Source: Funneliformis mosseae
Taxonomy: Eukaryota; Glomeromycota; Glomeromycetes; Glomerales; Glomeraceae
NCBI GenBank assembly: GCA_910592005.1
Contig: CAJVPP010000996.1
Coordinates: forward strand, 1-23,703
Direction: 5' to 3'
DNA: 23,703 nt
A program made the position numbers and the translations under genes. Of the stretch, positions 1 through 11,321 are shown one piece after another. Numbering within the stretch: position 1 is the first letter of the stretch; each line of letters begins with the position of its first letter. A model generated the notes under the pieces. It did no database searches and was not told the origin of the DNA. It was given only the letters and a program-made list of their open reading frames with translations.

Positions 1-1866
1 TATATAAATTAGTTATAAATAAATTTATTAAAAATAATAAATTTATAATGATATTTTAACTAAAAATTATAAAATTTTATATTATTTTATTACGTTTAAA
101 ATTTAATAAATTTTTGTATATCTTTAATTTTATAATTATATTATTTCATTAAATATTTTTAATAATAAGTAATAATATTATTTATTAAAAATTGCAATTT
201 AAATATTAATTAATATCAAATTAACAATTTATTTAAATAAAAGTAAATTTACATTTTAATAATATATAATAAAATTTCTTATTTAAACTTATTTTAAAAG
301 ATTTGATAAAACTTTTTTAAATCTTTAGTTTTGCTAATTTTTTACTAACATTTTGATATAATATTACAATTTTTATGATTTTAATATAATTTTATCTTTT
401 ATTTAAATTTTATAGATTTTTAGTAAATTTTATAATTTTATCTTTTATTATTAGACAATTTGCTATAACTTTAAATTTTGATAATCTTAAATATAAATAA
501 TTTATTATATTATAATTATTTAAAAAAAATTTATATAAATAAATATAAATTTTAATAAAAATTTATAATATAATTTTTATAATTTTTATAAATTTAAATA
601 AATTTATAGTAAAATACAAGTTTGAAAAAAAAATATTATATTATTTTAATTTTTTCTGATGTATTATTTAAATAATAATATTATTAAATTTATTATAAAT
701 TCAAACAAGTTTCTTTAAATGTATGCTCATTTTTTAATTTTATATTTTATTATCTTTAAGAAAATATATTTAGAAAAGATTGATTATAAATAAAGATATA
801 CTAAATATTTTATAATAATATATTATTATATTTTCTAATTGTAATTATTAATAATTATTAAAATTTTATTTATTTATTATTTATTATATTATCATTATTA
901 TTATCTAAATAAATTTTAATAATTTATTAAAGTTAATATTATAAATATAAAGATGTTATTTTTCTGTGTTTTTTAGAATTTTATAGAATTAAATTTTATC
1001 ACATGTAGAATTTATCTTTAATCATTGCAAAAAAATTATTGTCTCTGTATAGATGCTTATTAAAATCTCTTCAAATAATTTCATCATATTCTTTTCTATA
1101 GTGTAAAACTTTTATAATAGGAACTTAAAAAAACATTAATAAAATTAATCCATTTATTGGATTTTAATCAAATAAAAAAATTGAATTATATTTGTAAAAA
1201 TGAATCAATTTATAAAAAATATTTATTTTCAATTTTGTAAATTATGTAAGCATTATATAACATATATATGAGTCAATTAGAAACTAATATTAAAATTATA
1301 TGAAATAATTTATTTTAAAATTGCATCAGATGTATGATGATGAAACTTATATTTTTTAGCTACAAACTCTACCATTTTTTTAATAATACCTTTTTTATAA
1401 ATATTTATATATCACTATGATTTTTATGCATATTTTTGAATTATAATTAAAGAATTTAAATCTAATGCTTTAGGAATAATTTATTATAATAAAGCTATGT
1501 ATAATTGTAATATTCTATGTATTTTTTTTGTTGTATCCTAATATATCTTTATATAATTCAATTTATAATAATATTTAAATTAAAATATATGAATAATAAA
1601 AGAATCATTCTTATAAATTTATCATTACATATTTTTTTCAATTTCAGTTTTTATAATTAATTTTAGATAAATTTAACTTTATCAATATTAAAGATATTAA
1701 AATTCTAATTTAAGATTCTTAAAGTACAGGTTATGGTTTATTTATTTTATAGATTAAATTTTTAATTTTATATATAATAAAATTTTTTTTTGCATTTTAA
1801 ATTTGTCCTATTTTTACTATAGCAAAGTTCCTATTATAGAGGTTCTGCACTGTATGTTTTAATATA
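1..1866. other. Gene-free, extremely AT-rich stretch
   Basis: About 1.9 kb made almost only of A and T, with very rare CG dinucleotides. No reading frame of useful length, RNA gene or clear tandem repeat was found on either strand. It ends exactly where the Tc1-like element begins. It may be ancient, fully decayed repeat DNA, but nothing in it identifies a parent element. Confidence 0.6.
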
Positions 1867-1895
1867 TAGTAGGTTATAAAAGGTATCTGTCACAT
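1867..1895 (+). repeat. Left terminal inverted repeat of the Tc1-like element
   Basis: Reads TAGTAGGTTATAAAAGG and continues to a shared GTCACAT inner end. The reverse complement of 3139-3167 matches it at 23 of 29 positions. A TA dinucleotide lies immediately outside. Confidence 0.88.
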
Positions 1896-2040
1896 ACAAT
1901 CATCAAAGTATTTTGACTTAAAAAAGCAATACATTAGTATAGAAATTATTAAATTTAACGAACTTTTTTTTCATGAAATTATGGTGGTTTTTTTTAAAGA
2001 TTTTAAAAAAAATTTTTCTAAGTTGCTTTTTTAAAAAAAA

Positions 2041-3036
2041 ATGCCCAAAAGCAAAGAGCTTTCCATTTTTGAACGTGGTAAAATCATTGGACTTCATAAA
2101 GATAATCATAATCCTAGACATTTCCAGAATTTTAAATTTTAAATGTATCAAGAACAACAATAAATGATGTAATTAACAAGTGGGAAAAAGATGGATTAGT
2201 ATTTCTTGCTTCTCAGTCTGGAAGACCATCTATTTTTAATGATTTTGATAAATGGCATCTTATTCAATTACTTAGGCAGCAATCTGTTGATGAACTAACT
2301 GAAAAATTTAATGAATTAGAACTTAAAACTTCAAGTTCCTTTACCATATGTCATAACCTTTATGAATTAGGATATCATGGGATTAGAAAACTTTAGTTTC
2401 AGAAACAAATCGTCATCTCAAACATCTTAATTAGTATAAAGAAAGAAAAAATTGGGAAAAGGAATGGAAAAATATAGTTTGAAGTGATGAATCTCGATAT
2501 CTTTTATTTCAAAATGACTCTCACCATCGGGTTTGGCGAAAACCACATGAAAAATATGATATAGATTGTCTGTTACCTACGGTTAATACAAGGAAGTCCT
2601 GGTGTAATGGTTTGGGGTTGTTTTATTAATGATAAACTTGGTCCATTGGTAATTATTAGAGTGAATATTAATGCAAAAAAATATTTAGAAATTCTAAAAG
2701 AACATTTTTTACCCTTTTATGAGTCTCTTGGAAATGATGATGTTTATTTTTTCAGGATGATAATGCTACTGTACATAGAGCAAGAACTGTAACAGACTGG
2801 AAATGTGAAAAATTAATAAGTTTTTTTCCATGGCCCGGATTTAAACCCAATTGAACATGTATGGGATTATTTGGAAAGGAAAATTCGTAAGCATAATCCA
2901 AGACCAAAATCTACAGAAGAACTAGTCTCAGAATTGTAGGAAGAGTGGTTGAATATTTGAAAAGTTAGATTTTCGTATGCCAAAAAGAGTACATGCTGTA
3001 ATTAAAAATAAAGGATACCTGACAAAGTATCAATAG
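2041..3036 (+). pseudogene. Decayed Tc1-family transposase (DD34E)
   Basis: The remnant starts MPKSKELSIFERGKIIGLH (helix-turn-helix start) at 2041 and ends NKGYLTKYQ plus stop at 3034-3036, which fits a Tc1 transposase N- and C-terminus. Between them all catalytic blocks can be read in shifting frames: the first Asp in SDESRYLLF (about 2488), the second Asp in QDDNATVHRAR (about 2756), and the Glu in PDLNPIEHVWD (about 2846), about 34 residues after the second Asp as in DD34E enzymes. WGCF, usual for the family, is also present (about 2612). At least four frame changes (near 2110, 2140, 2394 and 2585, with another near 2835) and several stops (for example TGA within the first Asp block and TAG near 2938) make it non-functional. 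Confidence 0.88.
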
Positions 3037-3138
3037 CATTTTTAAAAAGTTTATTACATTAGCTTTCTAAAAATATGTATTTTATTTTTTGTTAATAAGT
3101 TTTGAAAATAAAAATTTGTATCGCGTTGGATCGTTAAA

Positions 3139-3167
3139 ATGTGACGGATACTTTTGATCACCCACTG
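3139..3167 (-). repeat. Right terminal inverted repeat of the Tc1-like element
   Basis: On the minus strand it begins CAGTGGGTGATCAAAAG and ends GTCACAT, mirroring the left end. The flanking TA is at 3168-3169. This copy looks closer to a canonical Tc1 end, because it starts with CAGTG, than the left copy. Confidence 0.88.
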
Positions 3168-3169
3168 TA

Positions 3170-5354
3170 GTTTCGACAGTTTCGGTTTTCGTCGTATCGA
3201 AAGGGTTTCGTCGTATCCCTTGTTATGAGTTTTAATATAGTTTTCTTCTAAGTTTCAACTGTTATTAAGGGGTTTCGTCCCTCATCTATAGTTAATATTA
3301 TAATTATATAAAATTATATAAAATCAGTTAATTATAGCTATAATCTTATCAATATAAAAAAAAAACGCTGTCATTCAATAAAAAAAATTTTTCATTACAA
3401 TAATATCAAGTTTTACTTAAAAATAAATCAAATAAATAAATAATTTATTATTAGAAATATCAACCTATTTTAAAGATCACCTAATTTTTAGCAAAATGAA
3501 CTTCTCGGTTCTTTTAAAATAATGCATAAACTCACCCTAATATAGTAAGTTACAATAAATTATATTCGAATCATTTTTAAATTTTTTTATTAAATTAGTT
3601 TTCCTATCACAATTTCAATGTTTCAATATATAAAAAAATGAATGATTAAATTAATAATATTAAATTAAAAATCCTAAAGCAAAAATAAAAAAAAATTTTT
3701 TTACTTGCATAACATTCTCTTGAAACTTGAGCGGCTAAATTAGCGATGTACTATGTACTTTTAGTTCGTGTTTAGGTACATAAGCCGAAATTGGAACTAA
3801 AATGAAAGTTGGGCGTTATTACAGATTAAATAATGTATTTAAATGTAATAAAATGAAATGTATAATTATCCCTCATGGATGAAAAGGACAAATTATTTAC
3901 CGAGGATAAATAAAAGAGATATAATTGTATTTCCTTGCGATAAGTTAATGATGTATAAGAACAACAAATATGGATGGATAATCTCCGTTTCGTTTCGTAT
4001 CAATCTAATGTGTTTAATCAATGTTCAAAGGCGTTTCAGATTGTAGATCAGAGCATTTTATAATGAACGGATGAAAATAAAATCTGTAGTATTCTTTTCT
4101 ATTTAAGGTAGGTAATAATGTAATTAGTAATCCATTATTTACTTTACGCGTATTTCTACACATTTACTTTAATGAAAGTTAATTAAGCATCGTGTTTCCT
4201 TTTTAAATAATATGCTATTTTCAAGGATAAACGTTTGGGCCGACATGAAAATAATTTTACCATTTTGTCGTTACACGATTGTAAGGTTACCGATTTGTCG
4301 ATCGATTCTAAAATTATTTCGAGAACATTCTTGTAATTAATGTAAATTATTGTTAGCATGCATCGTAAATCCGTTTTCTATTTCTTTAAAAAAAAAAAAG
4401 ACAAATTCTAAGAATTTCGTTTGTTACACCTTGTTCTTCGTATTTTGATAACAAATATCCCAGCTTGGATTTATTTACCAATGCAGAATGAATTAAGAAC
4501 AAACAGGAATAAATAATTGTACAATTGAAAGAAATAATGAAATCATCCGCGGACCCATCCGCGGCTCACCCGTGGTACCTGCAAATAATAAAAATAATAA
4601 CATACAATTTATGCAACATGTAATAATCTTTATGTAACCTACTCAATTTATTCGAAGTGTTCTACCTAAAATCCTGTTTTTCGTCATAATATTTTTTTAA
4701 ATAAGTTGATCACATTTTACATGTTTTGCATTGTTTGTTTGTTAATCACCATTTTAGTTTGTTTATTTTTCGTGTAACTCGTTGCACCCTTCCCTCTAAA
4801 TAATCCCTTTCCAAAACAGTTTAATCTTAAAAATTAAAAGTTTCGGATATTTCCCAATTAAGAAAGTAACTATCGAGGATTTAAAAGTCTCGATTTTTAA
4901 TATTTTTGATTTGTCATTGAATAATTTCCTTTATTGATTACTTCCGCTTATTCACGTGTTAAAAATAATCATACAAAGACTTTCTTTTATTTCTTTTTAT
5001 TATTGCTTTCTCAGTTGCCAAGATGCAGTACGCTCGGATATCTCCACCTTTGTTGGTCATATTGAAACTTGTTCACAAATAAAAGGATTAACGGATCTTG
5101 ATTGGTGTAAAATTGTAAAATAACATGCGTTCGATTTTTTTTTTATTAAAGTTTACACATCATATTACACAAGAAGAAATCGATTCGCAAACCGCGAATT
5201 GTAATGCCAAGACAAAAAGCATTCGTAATTTCATTAATTTAATTTAGTTTAGAATGCTTGATTATTTATATTCTAAATTTAATATTAATTAATAATATTT
5301 TATACTAATATACTTTTTGTTTTTTTTTTAATAAGTTCGCTTTTTCTATACCAA
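3170..5354. other. Intergenic region, no gene recognised
   Basis: Roughly 2.2 kb of AT-rich DNA between the Tc1-like element and the aspartokinase gene. Reading frames here are short and show no recognisable domain. Two small items stand out. A TTTCGTCGTATC motif is repeated at about 3187 and 3206, with a related GGGTTTCGTCC near 3271. A GC-rich 12-bp repeat is listed separately. The part next to 5355 would hold the aspartokinase 3' untranslated region. Confidence 0.5.
4544..4579. repeat. GC-rich 12-bp tandem repeat, three units
   Basis: Two units begin CATCCGCGG (4544 and 4556) and are followed by a diverged third unit ACCCGTGGTACC (4568-4579), giving a 12-bp period. CCGCGG is strikingly GC-rich in this AT-rich context. 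Short CCGCGG-type repeats occur at the ends of some eukaryotic DNA transposons, so this may be an orphan end. No partner copy was found in the window. Confidence 0.45.
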
Positions 5355-7318
5355 TTATAACGACGGCAAATTAGATAGTAAGTGTTCATGAATGACGTTT
5401 AATGCTTTGTCGGAATTACGCTCATCAATCACACATGAAATGTTAATTTCTGATGCCCCTTGGGAAATCATTTCGATATTCACATTTGCCGCAGCGAGCG
5501 TAGAAAACATTCTACCAGCAATACCCACCATGTTCTTCATTTGTTTACCGACCAAACTTAATATTGCCATATCTTTAAGTATATCAACCTAAAATAATTA
5601 AAAATATATAATGTCAATATAATTCAAAATCTCGCTGATGTCATAACCATTTTACATTCAACGTACCGTGCCTAATTTCCTCAATTCGTTCAATGCCTTA
5701 TCTAAATCTCCTTCTACGCCAAGTGCCATAGATACATGGACTTCACTCGTAGAGATCAAATCTACAATAATCCCATAAGTATCTAGTGCTACAAAGATTT
5801 GTGCGAAAAATCCGTGACTGATGGTTTTACGATTTGAATGAATATTTAGAACAATAATGTTATTCTTTATGGTAACAGCTGTAGGATGTCTTCTGGACAT
5901 ATCATCATGGTATCCATTTTCATTTAGAAGGGTTGAAACGCAACGTGATCCGTATGAAAATCCTTTTCTAAATGGGACCTTACTAATCTCATTAATATCG
6001 GGAAAGATAATTGTTCCTTTACCATTTGGGTTATTAACGTTTTTTATACGAATTGGAATGTTCGCTCTTATAACTTGTTCCATAGTAAATGGATGTATCA
6101 CTTCAGATCCATAATATGTAAGCTCTGATGCTTCTTCGGGTGTAATGATTGGTAAAAGCCTTGCATTGCAAACTTTACGAGGATCTGCTGTAAAAATTCC
6201 ATCAACCTCCTTCCAAACCTGAAGTTCCTTGGCCCCAAGTCCCACTGCCAGGAGTGCTGCGCATAAATCCGTATAGCCTCGCCCAATGCTATTAAGAAGA
6301 CCTCCCGGTACCAGTCCAAAATATCCTGTAGTGAACATCGATTCATTTAACATTGATTAAATAAATAAACATATATGTATGTATATAAAGGGAGACAAAT
6401 TACCAGTGATAACGGGCACGCGGTTTTCACATTTACTAACTACATCCGTGATTCTCTTTGCTAAATAATCGTAAAATTTTTGATTTAGATTGTTTTCGTC
6501 AAATCGTTGATCAATAATATTATCTAAATTAACAAATTCGGCATCTATCCCCTACGGAACAAAAGCAAAAAAAAATTTTTTTTTTTTTTGAGTTCTCTTG
6601 AATTAATTTACTCATCAATGATGAAATCAATGAGGAAACAAAGAATACCTTGTCTTGTAAGACAGCCGTAATAATACGACAGGACAACCTTTCTCCAAAT
6701 CCGATGATAATATCTTGTGAGCGTGGTGAAATTTCCTCAATGATCTATAACGAAGTGAGACCATCGATTAACTTTCATAAATTTAATTTTACGATATAAT
6801 TAAATAAATTTTACCTGTGCGGCATCCAAGAAATTTTTGAGCAGCAAGCAATCATGAATCAATTGCTTTTCTAATTCTTTTAGGATTTCTTTATTCATGA
6901 TAATTTCTTGTGAAGCTTTCACATGTTCTTGACAAATTTCATTTACGATTCGAACATATTTTTTGGAATCCTTTTTGAGTGCTTCTTTTGAAGCTTCAAG
7001 TAACCTATTAGTGGTTCCTTTTGCCTTTGATTCGCCACTACGTGCAGAACATACTAAAGCGACTCGTCGCAATTCCAAATAAGGTCTGTATACATAAGAA
7101 GCGAAAAGAGTAATTTAAGTACATGGATCGAATTCAACGGGCTTGAGATGTTGAAAAAAAAAAAAAATAACAGATCGTAGAAGTTTTACCCACTTTACGA
7201 TATTATTCGCGATATTTTCCAGAAATTTTCCAATACTTGTACCACCAAACTTTTGCACAATCCAAGGAAGGTGTTCTTTATTAGTTATAAGAGATACTGG
7301 AAGGTGCATAGCCGCCAT
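5355..7318 (-). CDS. HOM3: Aspartokinase (aspartate kinase), 510 aa, 6 exons
   Basis: Phosphorylates aspartate, the first step towards threonine, methionine and isoleucine; cytosolic. Exons: 7318-7194, 7085-6815, 6744-6649, 6551-6404, 6325-5667, 5588-5355 (1533 nt, in frame throughout; yeast Hom3 has 527 aa). The kinase domain starts at VQKFGGTSIGKF (residues 21-32), followed by VCSARSGESKAKGTT (53-67), GRGYTDL (228-234), EVDGIFTADPRKV (253-265) and PEEASELTYYGSEVIHPF (276-293). Two ACT-type regulatory regions follow: DLISTSEVHVSMAL before the last intron and NIEMISQGASEINISCVI in the last exon. This layout is that of fungal threonine-sensitive enzymes, so feedback inhibition is likely (inference). 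The first donor is the least certain: GTGGGT at 7193 keeps the frame, whereas GTAAAA four bases on (7189) would break it. The ATG at 7318 gives a normal short leader; a second ATG three codons later is possible. Confidence 0.95.
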
Positions 7319-7349
7319 TAGTAATTTAAATTTTGAACGAGATAAGGAA

Positions 7350-7384
<35 letters not shown>

Positions 7385-7488
7385 TCTCGATTTATCTGAT
7401 TACATCTGTTGTTGCACATCAAATTGATTAATGAAAATAATGAATATATGAATATAATATATATAATATGCAGGATGCCAATCTTGAA

Positions 7489-7496
7489 TCACGTCA
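7489..7496. promoter_or_regulatory. CRE-like site upstream of the aspartokinase gene
   Basis: TCACGTCA, the reverse complement of TGACGTGA, is a one-mismatch match to the bZIP CRE/ATF site. It lies 171 bp upstream of the aspartokinase start codon and three bases from a Gcn4-type heptamer. Pairing of two bZIP-like sites makes a chance match less likely, but function is inferred. Confidence 0.4.
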
Positions 7497-7499
7497 AGA

Positions 7500-7506
7500 T
7501 GAGTCA
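7500..7506. promoter_or_regulatory. Gcn4/CPC1-type (AP-1) site upstream of the aspartokinase gene
   Basis: TGAGTCA is the exact core bound by Gcn4-class bZIP factors that run general amino acid control in fungi. It lies 182 bp upstream of the ATG at 7318, a usual distance. Because the enzyme is an amino acid biosynthetic one, starvation induction is plausible (inference). Confidence 0.55.
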
Positions 7507-9499
7507 CTTCCTTTTAAAGAACACCGAAATTTGATTAAAATGACCAAAATTGGTTAAAGGTAATTTTTTAACAGAACTTCTAGTTCTCAATGGACTGCGA
7601 CACTCCCCTGTGCCAACCTGCGCTTACGGTATAGAATAATTGAAAAGAAAATGGGAGAATACCGAAATGGCACATCATACCAAAAAAGTTGTAGGCTTCA
7701 CAGGATATTTCGGAACGTATGTTTTAGCCGAAAAGGTTAATCTATTGGCTATCTTGATAATAGGCTTAAAAAAAGATCTCAGGCTGTTCCAAAACAAAGA
7801 GTTTGGTCATAACAGAAAGGTTAAGTGAAATTCGAAACAAATCACTCGAGTTTAATCAAGTCTCGAGATAAGACCATCGTACAAGATGGAATTTTCATTC
7901 GATTTTTCTCTTATCTTGGTGATTTTTCCCGTTTTTTTTAACGCGCATTTGATCACACATTTACTAAAGATGTAATAATACTGTATGTACGTTAAGACAC
8001 TGACTAAAGAAAACGCGTAACTTTTTTTTTTTTTAATAAAAAAATTTCAATCAATTTATTTATGATATTTGATCCCAAAACAAATAATATAAAAATATAA
8101 ATATAGTAAAAAAACACCAAAATTTAGTTCATAGTCGCAAGACTTTATTTATACAACATTGAACCGTCACATTTTTTATTTAAAAATAAAAAAAAAAATC
8201 TTAATCTATAAATATAATACAATGAATGGTCTACGAAATCTGCATTGAGAACCTTAAATTAAAAATAGCAGGTTCCTTGAATATCAAGATCAAAAATCAA
8301 GAATACGTACATGGTCAGTGCTGTGCAAAATTGACATTATTATGTATAAAACAAAACATCTGCTTTTATAGCCACAATGCTTTCTCCGAGTAAAAAAAAA
8401 AAAGGGAAAAAAAAAAACTTAACTTTATTTTTTTTTTTTGTTATTTAATACAAATTTAGTAATCAGTAATTAGTAAATTTACAGTTTACAATAAAAACTA
8501 TCAAATGTTTGAATAGTTGTATGTGATGATGGGCTTAGAAGCATTGAATAGACAAATATTTGTTAATGGAGATAAGCCAAATTTTGAATCGAATGTATAT
8601 TAATTTAGATTAATTTTCTTTTAGGCTTAGAGATAAATAACCCTTTTAAATCAATACCAACTTAATTTAAAAGATTTTAATTTAATCAGCCTAATGAAAT
8701 AAGCCTCTTTGTTTAGGACTAAGCCTCTTAATAAACAAATGTTATGGTAGTGGCTAGAATATCCATCATTAAATTTACATCTTTTCGCGGCTTTTCCAGG
8801 CTTACTGTTTTGTTTGACAGCAGATTGATTGTTTTTTTTATCGTTAGAACTTACTAAGGTCGCGGCAAAAGTCCGAAAAATTTTTATTCGAAAAAAAAAA
8901 AAAAAAAGAATTGTTAAAGATTGTTTATCAATCTTGTCGATTCACATAAACACACGTATAAGAAATTGCTTTGTAAACATCATTAATTTAATACACGTGA
9001 TACACATTCAATCATCATATCTTTGATACTTGATAATATTTTTATTGATTCCAAAGTCTTAAGAGAAAAGAAGAAATCTTAATTGATTAACTATAATTCT
9101 TACGTATTGATATGAACTACAATGGCTTTGTAATCACTTTCGCAGAACGAGAGGGGTTGTGAAGTTTACTCATTTATGGTAAAGAGACTAATATTTATTT
9201 GACATCTATAACCTATTTCTATTCTTAGTATGAATTTCGTAAAGAAATCGTTTTTAATATTAAAAAATTGTAAACAATCAATGTTTTCTATTGCCCCTAT
9301 ATATATATATATGTGTGTGTCAAAACTTACTACTACTACACATAAATAAAATTTTCATATTAATACAATTTTGTACCATAATTAATTGCTACATATCATA
9401 TAGTAATTTAAAAATATAAAAACTCTTTTGAATTAGAGATTACTTAATATTTTCGTGAAATTAAATGTCTAAAGGCTTAATAAAAAATTAGGGTCGATT

Positions 9500-11321
9500 T
9501 CAATTCGTATCGTGCTTTGAGTAGTCGACCTGTGGACCCCTGGGAATAGACGCCGTCGTAGTATTTATAAATTGGCTTCCGCTTTGAGCAATGGTATGCT
9601 GCGGGAACCCAGGGTAATGTCTTTGACTTGACATTTGTAAATACGGAGACGAGTAAGGATGATGTAAAACGGTTCTCTGTTGTGCTAAACGTTGCTGTTG
9701 CTCTTGAATTGCAATTTGCGCACGCTTACGTGTTAATTTCGCAAAATCTGTGATGATTTTATTTTGTTAAGGTGACCTTCTTTCTGATGTAAAAAAAAAA
9801 ATTTTCATCATTATATTATACACTCACGCAATCCACACGCGTTACATAACGTTCTTGCCCCATCTGGTCCTCGTCGCCATTCAGGTGTCTCTTGAATGTT
9901 ACATGAATGACACCTTCCTGGAGGGGCTGGTCTTTTCTAATGATTCATAAAGTTAATATAAGGGTGGTTTTCGGAATTCTGTCACACTTTTTCGTGAAAC
10001 TTACCGTTCTTTTTCGATACTTTGGACGTGCCGGAGAAATACCCGCACTCGTTCTTTTGTTTCTAATTAGATCAATTTCAGTCTTCAAAAAAAAAAAAAA
10101 GAAAAGAGGAATAAAGTAAATCAATTATATTGAGATTACGCCGACAAGCGAAATCATCTCAAAATACAAACCGGGCCACGACGATTCGTCTCATCTTTCA
10201 AAGCATTTAACACGTAAAGAACCTCAAAAGCTTTATTAATCATTTCGGTAACGTGCGCTTCCGACGGAAGGGGGGCTGCTGGTTGCATCGGCCAGACATC
10301 TGGTCGATGATTGCCAATGCGACTACGTATTTCACCATACTGGGCGGCGAATTGACTAATAAGGGCACAATGGTCAATTATCTAACATTTCATAATGAAA
10401 ATCTTTAGATTAACCAACCCGGTAAGCATCATTTAAAATGTTAAGAAAAAGAGAAGGAGGAATGAACCTTTTTCAAGTCGGCCATTGTCTTTTCATTCCC
10501 TCGATTAACAGATTGGTAAACGTCCTTTTCAAAGGAAGCACGATAGTGATGATACTCTGAAGGAAATCCATTGGACGCTATAGCGGCATTATATTGCATG
10601 TTCTGTTGTTGCAATTGTAATGTGGAACTCTGCTTGGAATCATCTCTCGAAGGCATACCGAGTTGTTGCTTTGATGGTGACATTTGTGTGGCATCGCCTT
10701 CGGTTGAAGATGAGCGTTGTTGACTCTGCTGCCATTGGGATTGCTGATAAGTTGGTGAAGGTGTAAACGAACTATCTGGATATGGAGCCTGAGAAAGTAT
10801 TTTAAGTTCGTTAGAAATTTTAACACATGACTTTTTGATTATGACAAACTTACGACTGACTCTGGTGGCGAAGGTCTATGTTTCGAGGTAAGTGCATTCA
10901 ATGAAGAATGAATGTTTGGCGATCTACTTTGCTCGACATGAAGGTTCGAATTGGTTCTACTCAAACTTGGAGTGGTAGGGGGAGGGCTAGGGTGTAAATG
11001 AGTAGGTTGCGGAGATTCCAAGGATAAGGAACGAAGATTTAATAGCGAAGGTGAATTACTAGCGGAATTCTTATCGACAGAATTAAGCTTAGATTGTAAA
11101 TAAGGTTGGCTTAACGCGGTAGGATTATCTTGTTGCTTAGATGATTTTTCAGAAGGTTTTGATATGGGATGTAAAAGCGACGAGATTGAAGGCAAAGTGC
11201 TCTTATTTTTAGGTGATTCGACCGAATTTGTATTTGAAGCTGTACTTGTTTTTGGAAAAGACGCGCTAGAGGACATTATTCTCTCGATTGGAGGCAAAGA
11301 ACATATTGAAGCAACATCCAT
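9500..11321 (-). CDS. nsdD: NsdD/SUB-1-like GATA-type zinc finger transcription factor, 477 aa, 6 exons
   Basis: Likely a nuclear DNA-binding regulator of GATA sites. Exons: 11321-10854, 10788-10468, 10381-10172, 10082-10005, 9936-9828, 9747-9500 (1434 nt, in frame). Residues 1-263 are low-complexity, rich in Ser, Pro, Gln and Asn. Residues 264-333 form a more conserved region with hydrophobic spacing ([19 protein letters not shown]). A basic stretch [16 protein letters not shown] (352-367) runs into a single finger, C368-x2-C371-x18-C390-x2-C393, containing [20 protein letters not shown] followed by HFAKLTRKR. The 18-residue loop, one C-terminal finger and the PPGRCHSC and GL-H-AKLTRK flanks are what I know of NsdD (Aspergillus) and SUB-1 (Neurospora), regulators of sexual development; NsdD is about the same length. 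The symbol is by similarity; the true role in this fungus is unknown. The ATG at 11321 is the first in the frame. Confidence 0.87.

Larger units (their letters stand above)
1867..3167 (+). mobile_element. Tc1/mariner-type DNA transposon, decayed copy with both ends
   Basis: The element is bounded by 29-bp terminal inverted repeats (1867-1895 and 3139-3167) that match at 23 of 29 positions. It is flanked on both sides by the dinucleotide TA (1865-1866 and 3168-3169), the target duplication expected of Tc1/mariner elements. The total length of 1301 bp is typical of Tc1 elements. Inside lies a broken transposase reading left to right. The terminal repeat differences and broken gene indicate an old, inactive copy. 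It could in principle still be moved by a transposase supplied in trans, but the diverged ends make this doubtful. Confidence 0.92.
7319..9499. other. Intergenic region between aspartokinase and GATA factor genes
   Basis: About 2.2 kb holding the aspartokinase promoter on its left and the 3' flank of the GATA factor gene on its right. It contains a run of about 28 T at 7354-7381 directly upstream of the aspartokinase leader, several A/T homopolymers (about 8020-8040, 8165-8200, 8390-8440, 8890-8910) and an (AT)n(GT)n microsatellite at about 9299-9320. Reading frames at 7640-7828 and 8829-9026 (+) show no domain, and no splice-joined gene could be supported. Confidence 0.5.

Noticed and set aside
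1918..2167. Overlapping short frames on both strands at the left end of the Tc1-like element
   Set aside because: They are low-complexity Lys/Phe-rich frames across A/T runs and overlap the real transposase start.
3180..3285. Repeated TTTCGTCGTATC motif next to the Tc1 right end as a satellite
   Set aside because: Only two good copies and one partial copy, at irregular spacing; too little to call an array.
3858..4046. 62-codon plus-strand frame
   Set aside because: No domain, no splice partners and no composition change; treated as chance.
7640..7828. Short plus-strand frame next to the aspartokinase promoter
   Set aside because: No recognisable domain and it lies in the likely promoter zone; not supportable as a gene.
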